In this document: positions 27,106-36,419 of the stretch, piece by piece | Numbering within the stretch: position 1 is the stretch's first letter | Layout of the letters: every line of letters begins with the position of its first letter | Position numbers and translations under genes: made by a program | Source: CALBPI01 sp038524795 | Lineage (GTDB): Bacteria > Pseudomonadota > Gammaproteobacteria > Steroidobacterales > Woeseiaceae | Reading direction: 5' to 3' | Length of the DNA: 64,000 bases | Assembly (NCBI GenBank): GCA_038524795.1 | Contig: JBCBIJ010000006.1 | Span: 124,001 to 188,000, forward strand | Notes under the pieces: generated by a model | The model's input: only the letters and a program-made list of their open reading frames with translations | Databases searched by the model: none | What the model was told of the DNA's origin: nothing

Positions 27106-27170
27106 GCGGCTACGCCCCGGAATGGGATATTCGCATTCTGTGCGGCAGATCACGTCTACCAGGGCACCTA

Positions 27171-27386
27171 ATGCGTAATGTCAAATCCATGCAGTCGAAG
27201 TTCTACACTCAATTTGACGTTACTGACCCGCTGCTGGACCGCTCAGATCGATTCAGCGGCATCGTCGAGCTCACGCATGAGCGCGGCTACAAGGTCTCGG
27301 CAGCGCAGCTCACGTGGCTGCTGGCCGAGAACTTCGACATCGAGTACGACCAGCTGGAACTGGTCAATTGGTACCGATTGCATTGA
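27171..27386 (+). CDS. Small acidic orphan protein
   Basis: A 71-residue protein (65 if the inner ATG at 27189 is used) with no signal peptide and no membrane segment. It is acidic and rich in aromatic residues, with a likely helical body (GYKVSAAQLTWLLAENFDI) and an end of DQLELVNWYRLH. I do not recognise the family. It is very likely real: it stands alone between divergent and convergent neighbours and is followed within 25 bases by a strong intrinsic terminator in the same direction. The composition suggests a soluble protein-binding or regulatory role. Confidence 0.65.
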   Translation: MRNVKSMQSKFYTQFDVTDPLLDRSDRFSGIVELTHERGYKVSAAQLTWLLAENFDIEYDQLELVNWYRLH

Positions 27387-27410
27387 GAGATTTGTGATTT
27401 CCCCCTGATT

Positions 27411-27438
27411 GCCCGGTCCCCCCGCCGGGCTTTTTTTT
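27411..27438 (+). terminator. Intrinsic terminator of the small orphan gene
   Basis: GCCCGG, an 8-base C-rich loop and CCGGGC, followed directly by eight T. A textbook Rho-independent terminator for plus-strand transcripts, 24 bases after the stop. It also protects the convergent DUF2797 gene. Confidence 0.88.
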
Positions 27439-27463
27439 GCCCCGAAGCAACGCGCAACGCGAA

Positions 27464-28297
27464 TCAGGCTGCGAGCACGAGTTCATAGCTCGTGTACTTT
27501 CGTACGTTGAGTACGCCGTCCTCAAAGATCAGGTATTGCCCCTTGATGCCATTCAGTCTTGCGCTGATCTCCGGCGTCTTGTCGAGATTGTGCGACTTGA
27601 TCTTCTCGGGCCAGACGTCAACGGGGTAGCTTAAGTGCGTGTCCGGAGCCTCAACGCGCTCAAACACGGCATCGTCGAACCGGCCTACAAACTGTGACGA
27701 CACCGCATCGAGCGTCTCTTGGGTCGCCTCGAGCAGTTGCTCGGCGTGGCCGGCCAGATCGATGGGCTCAGCATCGCCGCGCAACATTTTGCGCCAGTCT
27801 GTGCGGTCACTGACGTGCTGACTCATGGCGTGCTCTATGAGTCCCGCCACGTGGCGGGACCGCGTTCGCAACACGGGCAGTGCCTGGGTAGCGCCTTGAT
27901 CGATCCAGCGTGTGGGCAGTTGATCCTGACGCGTGATGCCGACCTTGAGGCCTGACGAGTTGGCCAGGTAGACAAAGTGATCCTGGTAGCAGTGTGTCTG
28001 CCCCCAGTCGGGCTCTCGGCAAGTACCTGCGTCGAAGTGGCAGGTGTGCGGGCGAACAATGCACATATCGCATGCCGCGAGCCGCTGGCTGCAGGGGTAG
28101 CAGTAACCCTGGCTGTAGCTCTTTTTGGTCTTGCGCCCGCAATTGCTGCAGTGGATGTTGCCCGTGAAGGTCAGCGTCACGGTCTCGCCAATGAGCGGAT
28201 TCATGTCGAGCCGCGCGTCGTCAAGTCGCATGGTGTAGTGGACGGGATCCTCATGGCTCACTGCCATCTTGGTCGCGTGGCCCTGTATTTCGGTCAT
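27464..28297 (-). CDS. DUF2797 Cys-rich protein
   Basis: The 277-residue protein has a dense set of Cys and His in its first half (CSNCGRKTKKSYSQGYCYPC, then CDMCIVRPHTCHF and GTCRE). These probably form two zinc sites. The family signature continues with FVYLANSSGLKVGITRQDQL, resembling a GIY-YIG-like strand. DUF2797 has no assigned function. The ATG beginning MTEIQGH was chosen with a G-rich Shine-Dalgarno; earlier in-frame starts would run towards lipA. It is divergent from lipA with 91 bases between. Confidence 0.87.
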   Translation of the reverse strand: MTEIQGHATKMAVSHEDPVHYTMRLDDARLDMNPLIGETVTLTFTGNIHCSNCGRKTKKSYSQGYCYPCSQRLAACDMCIVRPHTCHFDAGTCREPDWGQTHCYQDHFVYLANSSGLKVGITRQDQLPTRWIDQGATQALPVLRTRSRHVAGLIEHAMSQHVSDRTDWRKMLRGDAEPIDLAGHAEQLLEATQETLDAVSSQFVGRFDDAVFERVEAPDTHLSYPVDVWPEKIKSHNLDKTPEISARLNGIKGQYLIFEDGVLNVRKYTSYELVLAA

Positions 28298-28388
28298 GCT
28301 GCCCCCATGTCTCAGGCTTGTGGCGCTATCCCGGCTGCGCGCCGGCATGAGACAATACCCGATCGGGGCTCAAACCGCAGGAACCCGC

Positions 28389-29465
28389 ATGGCCGACCAA
28401 ACCACCCAAAAATCGAAGCCATCCGCCCCCGGGGGCGCGGCAGCCCGCGACACCCGTCCGGGCTCGACGCTGCGCGGCATCCCAGTCGTTACGAGCGGCC
28501 AGAAATACGCCCACGAGGCCGGCTTCAAGGCGATCAAGGACGGCGTCAAGCAACGCGGTGACCGAGGCGCTGCCCCGCGCGGCGATAAGCCCAAGTGGCT
28601 GCGCGCCAAGATGCCTGCGGGCGCCAAGTTCTCAGCCGTCAAGAAAACGGTCCGCGAAGGCCGCCTGAGCACCGTCTGCGAAGAGTCAAAGTGCCCGAAC
28701 ATCGGTGAGTGCTGGAACGCCGGCACGGCCACGATCATGGTCATGGGCAGCGTTTGCACGCGCGCCTGCCAGTTCTGCTCCGTCGACACGGGCAACCCCA
28801 AAGGATGGCTGGATCACGAAGAACCTGAGAACACGGCAATCGCTGTTGAGTCCATGGGGCTCAAGTACATCGTGCTGACGTCGGTCGACCGTGACGACCT
28901 GCCCGATGGCGGCGCGGGGCATTACGCGGCCTGCGTTCGCGCGATCAAACGGCGCACGCCCGAAACGGCGGTCGAGGCACTGACCCCGGACTTCAGCGGC
29001 AACACGCAGGATGTGGCCACGGTGCTCGATTCGGGGCTGGAGGTCTTTGCGCAAAACGTCGAGACCGTTGAGCGCCTCACGCACCCCGTGCGCGACCCGC
29101 GCGCGGGGTACCGGCAGACGCTGGACGTCCTCAAATTCGCGAAACAGCACCGGCCTGATGTGCTGACCAAGACGAGCCTCATGCTGGGCCTCGGCGAGAC
29201 GGACGAGGAAATCCTGAAGACACTCGACGACCTGGCCGAGATTGGCTGCGACATCGTGACTTTCGGTCAGTACCTTCGACCGACGGTGAACCATCTGCCC
29301 GTGGAACGCTACGTCACGCCCGACGAGTTTCTGGCTTACCGGGAGGCGGGCCTGCAGCGTGGTTTCCTCGAGGTGGTGTCTGGTCCGCTCGTGCGATCGA
29401 GCTACCGCGCCGAGCGAGTGCTTGAGAAAAACAACGTCGGTTTCGATACGGCGGCAACGTCCTGA
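28389..29465 (+). CDS. lipA: Lipoyl synthase
   Basis: The 358-residue radical-SAM enzyme inserts two sulfurs into octanoyl groups on lipoate-dependent enzymes. The auxiliary-cluster cysteines are in CEESKCPNIGEC and the radical-SAM cluster in CTRACQFC. Other hallmarks are VLTSVDRDDLPDGGAGHYA, LKTSLMLGLGE-like TKTSLMLGLGETDEEI and the terminal GPLVRSSYRAE. The first 70 residues are an extended basic tail longer than in E. coli LipA. The usual lipB neighbour is absent. It heads a long plus-strand directon, 17 bases before sohB. Confidence 0.97.
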   Translation: MADQTTQKSKPSAPGGAAARDTRPGSTLRGIPVVTSGQKYAHEAGFKAIKDGVKQRGDRGAAPRGDKPKWLRAKMPAGAKFSAVKKTVREGRLSTVCEESKCPNIGECWNAGTATIMVMGSVCTRACQFCSVDTGNPKGWLDHEEPENTAIAVESMGLKYIVLTSVDRDDLPDGGAGHYAACVRAIKRRTPETAVEALTPDFSGNTQDVATVLDSGLEVFAQNVETVERLTHPVRDPRAGYRQTLDVLKFAKQHRPDVLTKTSLMLGLGETDEEILKTLDDLAEIGCDIVTFGQYLRPTVNHLPVERYVTPDEFLAYREAGLQRGFLEVVSGPLVRSSYRAERVLEKNNVGFDTAATS

Positions 29466-29482
29466 AGGCATAGCGCGACACG

Positions 29483-30505
29483 ATGAGCACCTTTCTGACC
29501 GACTACGGCCTGTTTCTTGCCAAGACGCTGACCTTCCTCGTCGCCATCTTCGTCGTGTTCGCCATGGCGGCGGCATTCTCAAAACGCCAGAGTCAGTCGG
29601 AAACGCTGCGCGTGGAGAAACTCAACGACAAATACAAAAACCTGTCGCGATCGCTGCGCAGGGCCATCACGAGCGGCGACGCCCTCAAGGCGCTTAAGAA
29701 AAAACAAAAGGCCGACCGCAAGGCGGAAAAGCAGGACGACACCTCGCGGCCCAAGACCTTTCTGCTTGAGTTCAAGGGCGACATTCGCGCGCAGGGCGTG
29801 GCTTCGCTGCGCGAAGAAGTTACCACCATCCTCGCCGTCGCGGGCGAGGGCGATGAGCTGCTGCTGCGGCTCGAGAATCCGGGCGGCATGGTGCACGAAC
29901 ACGGTCTTGCGTGCGCACAGCTTGCACGTGTGCGTGACGCGGGGCTCAAGCTCACCGTGGCCGTGGATAAGGTGGCGGCCAGCGGCGGCTACCTGATGGC
30001 CTGCGTGGCAGACCGGATCCTGGCAGCGCCGTTCGCCATCGTGGGCTCCATCGGCGTGATCGCGCAGTTGCCCAACTTCAACCGCCTGCTTGAGGAAAAG
30101 GGCGTTGATTTCGAGCAGGTCACGGCGGGCAAATACAAGCGTACGGTCACGATGTTCGGCAAGAACACCGACGAGGACCGCGCCAAGCTCAAGGAAGAAC
30201 TCGAGGACGTTCACCGGCTGTTCAAGGCCGTCGTGTCGCGGTACCGCCCCGACATGGATCTCGAGCACGTCGCCACGGGCGAGCACTGGCTGGGAACGCA
30301 GGCGCTGGAATTGGGTCTCATAGATGAGATCACCACGAGCGACGCCTGGCTTTCAGGCGCGTTAGACGGCCGTGATATTTTCTCGGTTAAATACGAGATC
30401 AAGCGCCCGCTGCAGCAGCGGCTCTCGGGTGCGGTCGACAGCGCGATGTCGCGGCTGGTCGACAGCCTGCGCGGCGGCATGTCCATGCTGCGGCGCGGGT
30501 CCTGA
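29483..30505 (+). CDS. sohB: SohB-type S49 peptidase
   Basis: The 340-residue protein has an N-terminal membrane helix (LAKTLTFLVAIFVVFAMAAAF) and an S49 (ClpP-like) protease domain. The catalytic Ser167 is in AASGGYLMACVAD, and the general-base lysine lies in TAGKYKRTVTMFGKNT (about 215-219). Signature runs are LENPGGMVHEHGLA and AIVGSIGVIAQLPNF. SohB is a periplasmic-facing membrane protease. It lies between lipA and an M48 lipoprotein gene, which suggests a small envelope quality-control group. Confidence 0.93.
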   Translation: MSTFLTDYGLFLAKTLTFLVAIFVVFAMAAAFSKRQSQSETLRVEKLNDKYKNLSRSLRRAITSGDALKALKKKQKADRKAEKQDDTSRPKTFLLEFKGDIRAQGVASLREEVTTILAVAGEGDELLLRLENPGGMVHEHGLACAQLARVRDAGLKLTVAVDKVAASGGYLMACVADRILAAPFAIVGSIGVIAQLPNFNRLLEEKGVDFEQVTAGKYKRTVTMFGKNTDEDRAKLKEELEDVHRLFKAVVSRYRPDMDLEHVATGEHWLGTQALELGLIDEITTSDAWLSGALDGRDIFSVKYEIKRPLQQRLSGAVDSAMSRLVDSLRGGMSMLRRGS

Positions 30506-30521
30506 CAACGGAGCTCACGCT

Positions 30522-31355
30522 ATGACTACACGCGCGTTTCGCAGAAACACATCGACAGCCCTGGCCGTGGCCGCTCTGGCCCTGTTTTCGGGTTGCGCGT
30601 CGATGGTGTCCGATGCCGATCTCAATGCGCAGGGCCGCGCCACCTTTGAGAAGATGCGCGCCGAAGTGCCGCTCGTTCGCGACCGTCCAACTATCGAGTT
30701 TGTCTCGTGCGTGGCGGACGCCATTGTGATGCAACTGGATGGCGAGGCGGCACGGTACGAGTGGGAACTTGCTATTTTCGATCAACAGCCCGTCAACGCC
30801 TTCGTATTGCCGGGCGGAAAGATCAGCGTCTACCGGGGGTTGCTCGCAGTAACCAAGAATGATGCTCAGCTTGCGGCCGTGATGGGTCATGAGGTGGCGC
30901 ACGTCACGCAGCGTCACCCCGCAGAGCGTATGGCACGCACCAGGGCCACTCAGGTCGGCGTTGGCGTTTTGTCGGGCGTCGTCGGGGGTACACCTATCGC
31001 AGCCCGCAGCGCATCGACAGCCCTGCAGATTGGCGCGCAGCTCGGTCTGCTGCTGCCGTTCAACCGCGGCCAGGAGAACGAGGCCGACCGCGTGGGCCTC
31101 ATGTACATGGCCAAGGCGGGTTTCGACCCGCGCGAGAGCATCAAGCTTTGGCAGAACATGCAGAACAGCAAGGGCAACGAGCCGCCCGAGTTCATGTCGA
31201 CGCACCCGTCGAGTGACACACGTATCGACCGACTCGTCGACCTCCTGCCGGCGGCGCTGCTCGAGTACAACAAGGCGCAGTCTGCCGGGTTGCGGCCCAA
31301 CTGCCCGCGGCCCTCGTACCTTGATCCGCCCAAGAAGCCTGCCGGCAAGACCTAG
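30522..31355 (+). CDS. M48-family metallopeptidase lipoprotein
   Basis: The 277-residue protein has a lipoprotein signal with Cys25 (ALFSGCAS). The zinc motif is HEVAH (H123, E124, H127), with the third ligand region ENEADRVG and the family run VNAFVLPGGKISVYRGLL. Such M48 proteins (LoiP/BepA-like) act in the periplasm on misfolded outer-membrane proteins. The TPR tail of BepA is missing. It lies 16 bases after sohB and 3 bases before the exonuclease gene. Confidence 0.93.
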   Translation: MTTRAFRRNTSTALAVAALALFSGCASMVSDADLNAQGRATFEKMRAEVPLVRDRPTIEFVSCVADAIVMQLDGEAARYEWELAIFDQQPVNAFVLPGGKISVYRGLLAVTKNDAQLAAVMGHEVAHVTQRHPAERMARTRATQVGVGVLSGVVGGTPIAARSASTALQIGAQLGLLLPFNRGQENEADRVGLMYMAKAGFDPRESIKLWQNMQNSKGNEPPEFMSTHPSSDTRIDRLVDLLPAALLEYNKAQSAGLRPNCPRPSYLDPPKKPAGKT

Positions 31356-31358
31356 CGC

Positions 31359-32375
31359 GTGCCCGCGCTGATTACGGCCAGCCGGCGCGGGTTGGAATGC
31401 GCTGCGGGCGGCTTTTGCATCGATCCGATGCGGCCATCAGAGCTGGCGCTCATCACGCACGCCCACGCGGATCACGCGCGGCGGGGTGCCGCGCGCTACA
31501 TCGCAGCTCGCGACAGCGTCCCCATTCTGCGCCAACGCCTCGGCGAGGATCAGCACATCGATGCCGTTGACTACGGCGAGCCGATTCAGCTGGGCGATAC
31601 CACCGTCAGTTTCCACTCGGCCGGACACGTCCTGGGCTCGGCGCAGATCCGCGTTGAACGCAACGGCGAGGTGTGGGTCGCAAGCGGCGACTTCAAACGC
31701 GACGATGACCCGACCTGCGCGCCATTCGAGATCGTACCCTGCGACGTGTTCATCACCGAAGCGACGTTTGCGTTGCCGGTTTACCGATGGCCGCCCGCCA
31801 GCGAGGTGGCACGCGAGATTTTCGACTGGTGGCAGGCCAACCGGCGTTCGGGCCGGCCCAGCGTGTTGTTCAGTTACGCGTTCGGCAAGGCACAACGCGT
31901 GTTGGCTGAGTTGGCACCGCTGACGAATCAACCCGCCTACGTGCACGGTGCCGTGCAGACGATCACCGAGCTCTACCGCGCCGCGGGTGTAGCGATGCTT
32001 GAAACGATTCCCGTCGACGGCCGCGAGCGCCGTGACTACGCCGGCGAGCTCGTCATCGCGCCGCCGGGTGCGGCGGGTTCCCGCTGGATGCGCCGGTTCA
32101 AAGGCGCGCAGACGGGGTTTTGCTCGGGCTGGATGCGCGTGCGCGGCAACCGGCGCCGCCGCGGTTACGACCGCGGTTTCGTATTGTCGGATCACGCGGA
32201 CTGGCCGTCTTTGCTTGCCACGATCGAAGACGTCGGTGCGTCGCGCGTCCTGACGACACACGGCCACAGCGACACGCTCGTGCGGCTGCTGCGCGAACGC
32301 GGTGTGGACGCCGCGGAGCTCGACATCGGCCCGCTCGAAGGCGACGAGGACGTAGCCGATGCAGCGGTTCACTGA
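31359..32375 (+). CDS. Ligase-associated metallo-beta-lactamase-fold DNA exonuclease
   Basis: The 338-residue protein has the metal motif HAHADH (about 34-39), SGDFKRDDDPT, ITEATFALPVY and a late THGHSD. This matches the ligase-associated, Artemis/SNM1-like exonuclease that occurs beside Lhr-core helicase and ATP-dependent ligase genes. It would trim DNA ends before ligation. The start is GTG three bases after the M48 stop, and the end overlaps the ligase gene by 17 bases. Bacterial members are described as manganese-dependent nucleases. Confidence 0.9.
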   Translation: MPALITASRRGLECAAGGFCIDPMRPSELALITHAHADHARRGAARYIAARDSVPILRQRLGEDQHIDAVDYGEPIQLGDTTVSFHSAGHVLGSAQIRVERNGEVWVASGDFKRDDDPTCAPFEIVPCDVFITEATFALPVYRWPPASEVAREIFDWWQANRRSGRPSVLFSYAFGKAQRVLAELAPLTNQPAYVHGAVQTITELYRAAGVAMLETIPVDGRERRDYAGELVIAPPGAAGSRWMRRFKGAQTGFCSGWMRVRGNRRRRGYDRGFVLSDHADWPSLLATIEDVGASRVLTTHGHSDTLVRLLRERGVDAAELDIGPLEGDEDVADAAVH

Positions 32376-33978
32376 GCTTTACCGCACGCTCGACCAGACC
32401 ACCTCGACCAACGCCAAGGTGGCCGCGATGGTGGAATACTTCGAGGCCGCGCCCGGCGCCGACCAGGCCTGGGCCGTGTACTTTCTTTCGGGACGCCGCC
32501 TGCGCCGTCTTGTAGGCGCGAGCCTGCTGCGCCAGTGGCTCGCCGAGAGCTCCGAGCTGCCCGAGTGGCTCGTGGAGCAGACTTATGCCAGCGTGGGTGA
32601 TCTTGCGGAGACCATTGCGCTCTTACTCGCGGACCGCGTGGTGCCGGACCCTTTCGCATCGCGCGGGCTTGCGGATTTCGTGGAGGGCGACCTGCTCACA
32701 CTGCGTGCGCTCGAGGACGACGACGCGCGCCGCGCACGGGTGACGGGCTGGTGGCAGACGCTGCCCTACGACGCGTGCTATCTCGTCAACAAATTGATGA
32801 CGGGCGCGCTGCGCGTCGGCGTGTCGCAGACGCTCGTGGCGAGCGCACTCGCCGAAGTGTCGGGCCTGCCGCGGCCCGTCATTTTGCACCGGCTCATGGG
32901 GGAGTGGACGCCCGATGCGGCATTCGCCGCGTCGCTGCTGGCCGAGGACGACGGTGCGGCCGTGTTGTCGCGGCCCTACCCTTACTGCCTGGCCAGCCCG
33001 ATCGAGAAACAGCCTGGCGAGTTGTCCATTGACGAGGTCGCCGAGCAGTTGGGTGATGTGGCCGGATGGCAGGCCGAGTGGAAATGGGATGGTATTCGGG
33101 GCCAGCTCATTCGTCGCCAGGGTCAAACCTTTCTCTGGTCACGCGGTGAGGAACTCATCACGGGCCAGTTTCCGGAGATCGCTGCCGCGGCCGAGGCGTT
33201 ACCCGATGGCACTGTGCTCGACGGTGAGGTGTTGGCCTGGCAAGACGGTGCGCCCATGCCGTTCTCGGCGCTGCAAAGGCGCATCGGCCGCAAAAAGCCC
33301 GGGGCGAAGACACTCGCCGACTATCCGGTCATTTTGCGCTGCTACGACCTGCTCGAGGTTGGCGGTGTCGACGTGCGTGAACAGCCGCTGGCGGTGCGCC
33401 GGACACAGCTCGAGTCCCTGGCGGCCGCGTTCCCCGAACGGTTACACCTATCCGAGGTACTTCAGGCGCCCAGCTGGTCGGCGCTCGCCGAGCAGCGCCA
33501 GGCGTCACGCGAGCGGGCCGTTGAAGGACTGATGCTCAAGCACCGGGAAAGTCACTACGGTACGGGCAGACAGCGCGGGCTCTGGTGGAAGTGGAAGATC
33601 GAGCCGCACACGGTCGACGCCGTGATGCTCTACGCCCAGCCTGGCCACGGGCGCCGGGCCAACCTCTATACCGACTACACCTTCGCCGTTTGGGACGGCG
33701 ATTTGCTCGTGCCCATCGCCAAGGCGTACTCGGGGCTCGACAACAAGGAAATCGACGAGCTCGATCGCTGGATCCGACGCAATACGCGCGAGCGATTCGG
33801 GCCCGTGCGTTCGGTTGAGCCCGTGCAGGTGTTCGAGCTCGCATTCGAAGCCATCGCGCGCTCGACGCGGCACAAGTCCGGTATCGCCGTGCGTTTTCCG
33901 CGCATCCGGCGATGGCGAAAGGAGCTGGCACCTGCAGCGGCCGACACGCTCGCCAGTCTCGAGGCACTGCTGCCATGA
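32359..33978 (+). CDS. ATP-dependent DNA ligase of the repair operon
   Basis: The 539-residue enzyme has an N-terminal DNA-binding domain (about 1-210), a nucleotidyltransferase core and an OB-fold. The adenylated lysine is K242 in EWKWDGIRG. Further motifs are VLDGEVLAW, EGLMLKHRES and WWKWKIEP. This is the type called cisplatin-damage-response ATP-dependent ligase, present in addition to the NAD-dependent replication ligase. Start chosen at the ATG in the exonuclease overlap. The stop overlaps the helicase start by ATGA. Confidence 0.93.
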   Translation: MQRFTELYRTLDQTTSTNAKVAAMVEYFEAAPGADQAWAVYFLSGRRLRRLVGASLLRQWLAESSELPEWLVEQTYASVGDLAETIALLLADRVVPDPFASRGLADFVEGDLLTLRALEDDDARRARVTGWWQTLPYDACYLVNKLMTGALRVGVSQTLVASALAEVSGLPRPVILHRLMGEWTPDAAFAASLLAEDDGAAVLSRPYPYCLASPIEKQPGELSIDEVAEQLGDVAGWQAEWKWDGIRGQLIRRQGQTFLWSRGEELITGQFPEIAAAAEALPDGTVLDGEVLAWQDGAPMPFSALQRRIGRKKPGAKTLADYPVILRCYDLLEVGGVDVREQPLAVRRTQLESLAAAFPERLHLSEVLQAPSWSALAEQRQASRERAVEGLMLKHRESHYGTGRQRGLWWKWKIEPHTVDAVMLYAQPGHGRRANLYTDYTFAVWDGDLLVPIAKAYSGLDNKEIDELDRWIRRNTRERFGPVRSVEPVQVFELAFEAIARSTRHKSGIAVRFPRIRRWRKELAPAAADTLASLEALLP

Positions 33979-36419
33979 GCCTTGCGCAGAGCCGCGTGGA
34001 AGACTGGTTTGCGTCTCAGGGCTGGGAGGTCTTCGACTTCCAGCGCGAATCCTGGGGCGCGTTTTCCGACGGCCGCTCTGGGCTTATCCATTCGCCGACG
34101 GGCAGCGGCAAGACACTGGCCGCCTGGCTCGGTCCGCTCATGGCCAGTGGCCATACAGAAGGCGGGCTGCGCGTGCTCTGGATCACGCCTCTGCGGGCAC
34201 TGGCGAACGACACGACGCGTAGCCTCAGTGAGGCGGCAGCCGCGCTCGGCAGTCCCTGGCGCGTGGAAATGCGCACGGGTGATACCTCGCAGACGCAGAA
34301 GCAACGTCAACGCACAAAGCCGCCCGAGGCACTGGTCACGACGCCCGAGAGCCTCTCGGTGCTGCTGAGCTACGCCGAAGGCGGCAAGCTGTTCCGCCAC
34401 CTCGAGGCCGTCGTCGTCGACGAGTGGCACGAGCTCATGGGCAACAAGCGCGGCGTGCAGCTTGAGCTCTGCCTGGCGCGGCTGACCGCTTTGCGTCCGG
34501 GTCTGCCCGTGTGGGGTCTGTCGGCCACGCTGGCCAATCTCGACGAGGCGCGCGACGTGTTGTGCTGGGGACGAGGCGCGCCTGCGCTCGTGCAGGGCGC
34601 GATGCCAAAGAAGACCACCATCAAGGCGCTGTACCCGGACACGCTTGAGCGCTTCCCCTGGGCGGGCCGGCTCGGTATCGGTCTCGTCGACGCCGTTGTC
34701 GCGCAGCTCGAGCGCGCCAACACAACGCTCGTCTTTACGAACACACGTTCGCAGGCCGAGCTTTGGTTCGAAGCGTTGATGAAGGCACGTCCGGACTGGG
34801 TTGGTACGCTGGCGCTGCACCATGGCAGCATCGACCGCAAGCTGCGTCAGCGCATCGAGCAGGGTATTGCGGACGGGCAATTGCGCGCGGTGGTGTGCAC
34901 GTCATCGCTCGACCTCGGTGTCGACTTCGCCCCGGTCGACCAGGTGCTGCAAGTGGGCAGCCCCAAGGGCGTGGCGCGGCTCATGCAGCGCGCCGGGCGA
35001 AGCGGCCACCAGCCCGGTGCCGTGTCCGCGGTGTGCTGCGTGCCGACCTACGCGCTAGAGCTAGTTGAGATCGTCGCCGCCCGCGACGCCTGGCGCCAGC
35101 GCGACATTGAGGCGCGGCTGCCGTTGCGTCGCTCGCTCGACGTGCTCGTGCAACATCTGGTGACCATTGCGCTGGGCGGTGGCTTCGAACCCGACGCGAT
35201 GCTTGAGGAGGTACGCCAGACGCACGCCTTCGCCGAGATCACGGAGACGGAATGGGGCTGGTGCCTCGACTTCATCACGCGCGGCGGTCAGGCCTTGTCG
35301 GGTTACCCGCAGTTTCGCCGCGTTGAGTCCGTCGATGGCGTGATGCGCATGACCGACCGCCGGCTCTCGCGCCAGCACCGCATGAGCATCGGCACGATCT
35401 CGAGCGACACGGCCATGCGCGTGAAATGGCTCTCAGGCGGCTCGCTGGGCACGATCGAAGAGGGCTTTGTCTCGCGGCTCGACAAGGGCGACCGGTTTCT
35501 GTTTGCCGGGCGCCTCGTCGAGCTTGTGCAGGTGCGCGACATGACGGCTTACGTGCGCCGCGCCAAAGGCAGTCGCAAGACCGTGCCGCGCTGGCAGGGT
35601 GGGCGCATGCCGTTATCGACGGCTTTGGCCGACAGCATGCTGGGCGTGCTCGCGCGCTTTGCTGCGGGCCAGCGGGACGACCGGGAGCTCAGCATCGTGG
35701 CGCCCCTGCTCGAGCATCAGGCGGCCGTGTCGCGGCTGCCGGCGCCCGGGCTGCTGCTCGTGGAACGCTGCAAGACGCGCGAGGGCGTGAGCCTGTTTTT
35801 CTACCCGTTCGCGGGGCGGCTTGTGCACGAGGGCATGGCGACACTCGTGGCCTGGCGCATTAGCCGCGAGCGTCCGATTACCTTCACGCTGTCCGTTAAC
35901 GACTACGGTTTCGAGCTGCTCACGCAGCAAGACCTCGAGATCGACGCCGAGTCGGTGCAGCGCTGGCTCGCGACCGACGACCTCGTCGACCACCTGTACG
36001 CGAGCGCAAATCTAAGCGAAGCCGCGAAACGTCAGTTCCGCGACATCGCGCGTATCGCGGGGCTCGTCTTCCAGGGGTATCCAGGCAGCGGTAAGTCGAC
36101 GCGTCAAATTCAGGCGTCGAGCGGTCTCATCTTCGATGTGCTCGAGCGCTACGATGACGCGAACCTGTTGCTCGACCAGGCGCGTCGGGAAGTGCTGGAG
36201 GCGCAGCTCGAATCCCAACGTATGCGGGCCGCACTCGAGCGACTCGCCGACTGCGAGGTCGCGATTGTGGACACCAAAGCGCTGTCGCCGTTCGCATTTC
36301 CGCTTTGGGCGGAGCGGCTGCAGAGCCAGATCATGTCTTCGGAAACCTGGCGCGCGCGCGTCGAGCGCATGGCCGAGCGCCTCAATGCCGGTGCCGAACG
36401 CGGGCGGCGTGCCTCGTGA
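33975..36419 (+). CDS. Ligase-associated Lhr-core DEXH-box helicase
   Basis: The 814-residue helicase has Walker A SPTGSGKT (about 39-46), the DEXH box VVVDEWHELMG, SATLAN (motif III) and VLQVGSPKG...LMQRAGRSGH (motifs V and VI). The length and the winged-helix plus Lhr-core C-terminal domain match the short Lhr type without the C-terminal extension of full-length Lhr. It unwinds DNA with 3'-5' polarity in characterised relatives. It is coupled to the ligase before it and, by GTGA, to the phosphoesterase after it. Confidence 0.93.
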   Translation: MSLAQSRVEDWFASQGWEVFDFQRESWGAFSDGRSGLIHSPTGSGKTLAAWLGPLMASGHTEGGLRVLWITPLRALANDTTRSLSEAAAALGSPWRVEMRTGDTSQTQKQRQRTKPPEALVTTPESLSVLLSYAEGGKLFRHLEAVVVDEWHELMGNKRGVQLELCLARLTALRPGLPVWGLSATLANLDEARDVLCWGRGAPALVQGAMPKKTTIKALYPDTLERFPWAGRLGIGLVDAVVAQLERANTTLVFTNTRSQAELWFEALMKARPDWVGTLALHHGSIDRKLRQRIEQGIADGQLRAVVCTSSLDLGVDFAPVDQVLQVGSPKGVARLMQRAGRSGHQPGAVSAVCCVPTYALELVEIVAARDAWRQRDIEARLPLRRSLDVLVQHLVTIALGGGFEPDAMLEEVRQTHAFAEITETEWGWCLDFITRGGQALSGYPQFRRVESVDGVMRMTDRRLSRQHRMSIGTISSDTAMRVKWLSGGSLGTIEEGFVSRLDKGDRFLFAGRLVELVQVRDMTAYVRRAKGSRKTVPRWQGGRMPLSTALADSMLGVLARFAAGQRDDRELSIVAPLLEHQAAVSRLPAPGLLLVERCKTREGVSLFFYPFAGRLVHEGMATLVAWRISRERPITFTLSVNDYGFELLTQQDLEIDAESVQRWLATDDLVDHLYASANLSEAAKRQFRDIARIAGLVFQGYPGSGKSTRQIQASSGLIFDVLERYDDANLLLDQARREVLEAQLESQRMRAALERLADCEVAIVDTKALSPFAFPLWAERLQSQIMSSETWRARVERMAERLNAGAERGRRAS

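Noticed and set aside
27120..27138. Imperfect palindrome GAATGGGATATTCGCATTC as an operator
   Set aside because: Only the outer five bases pair well and no regulator gene is adjacent; too weak to claim.
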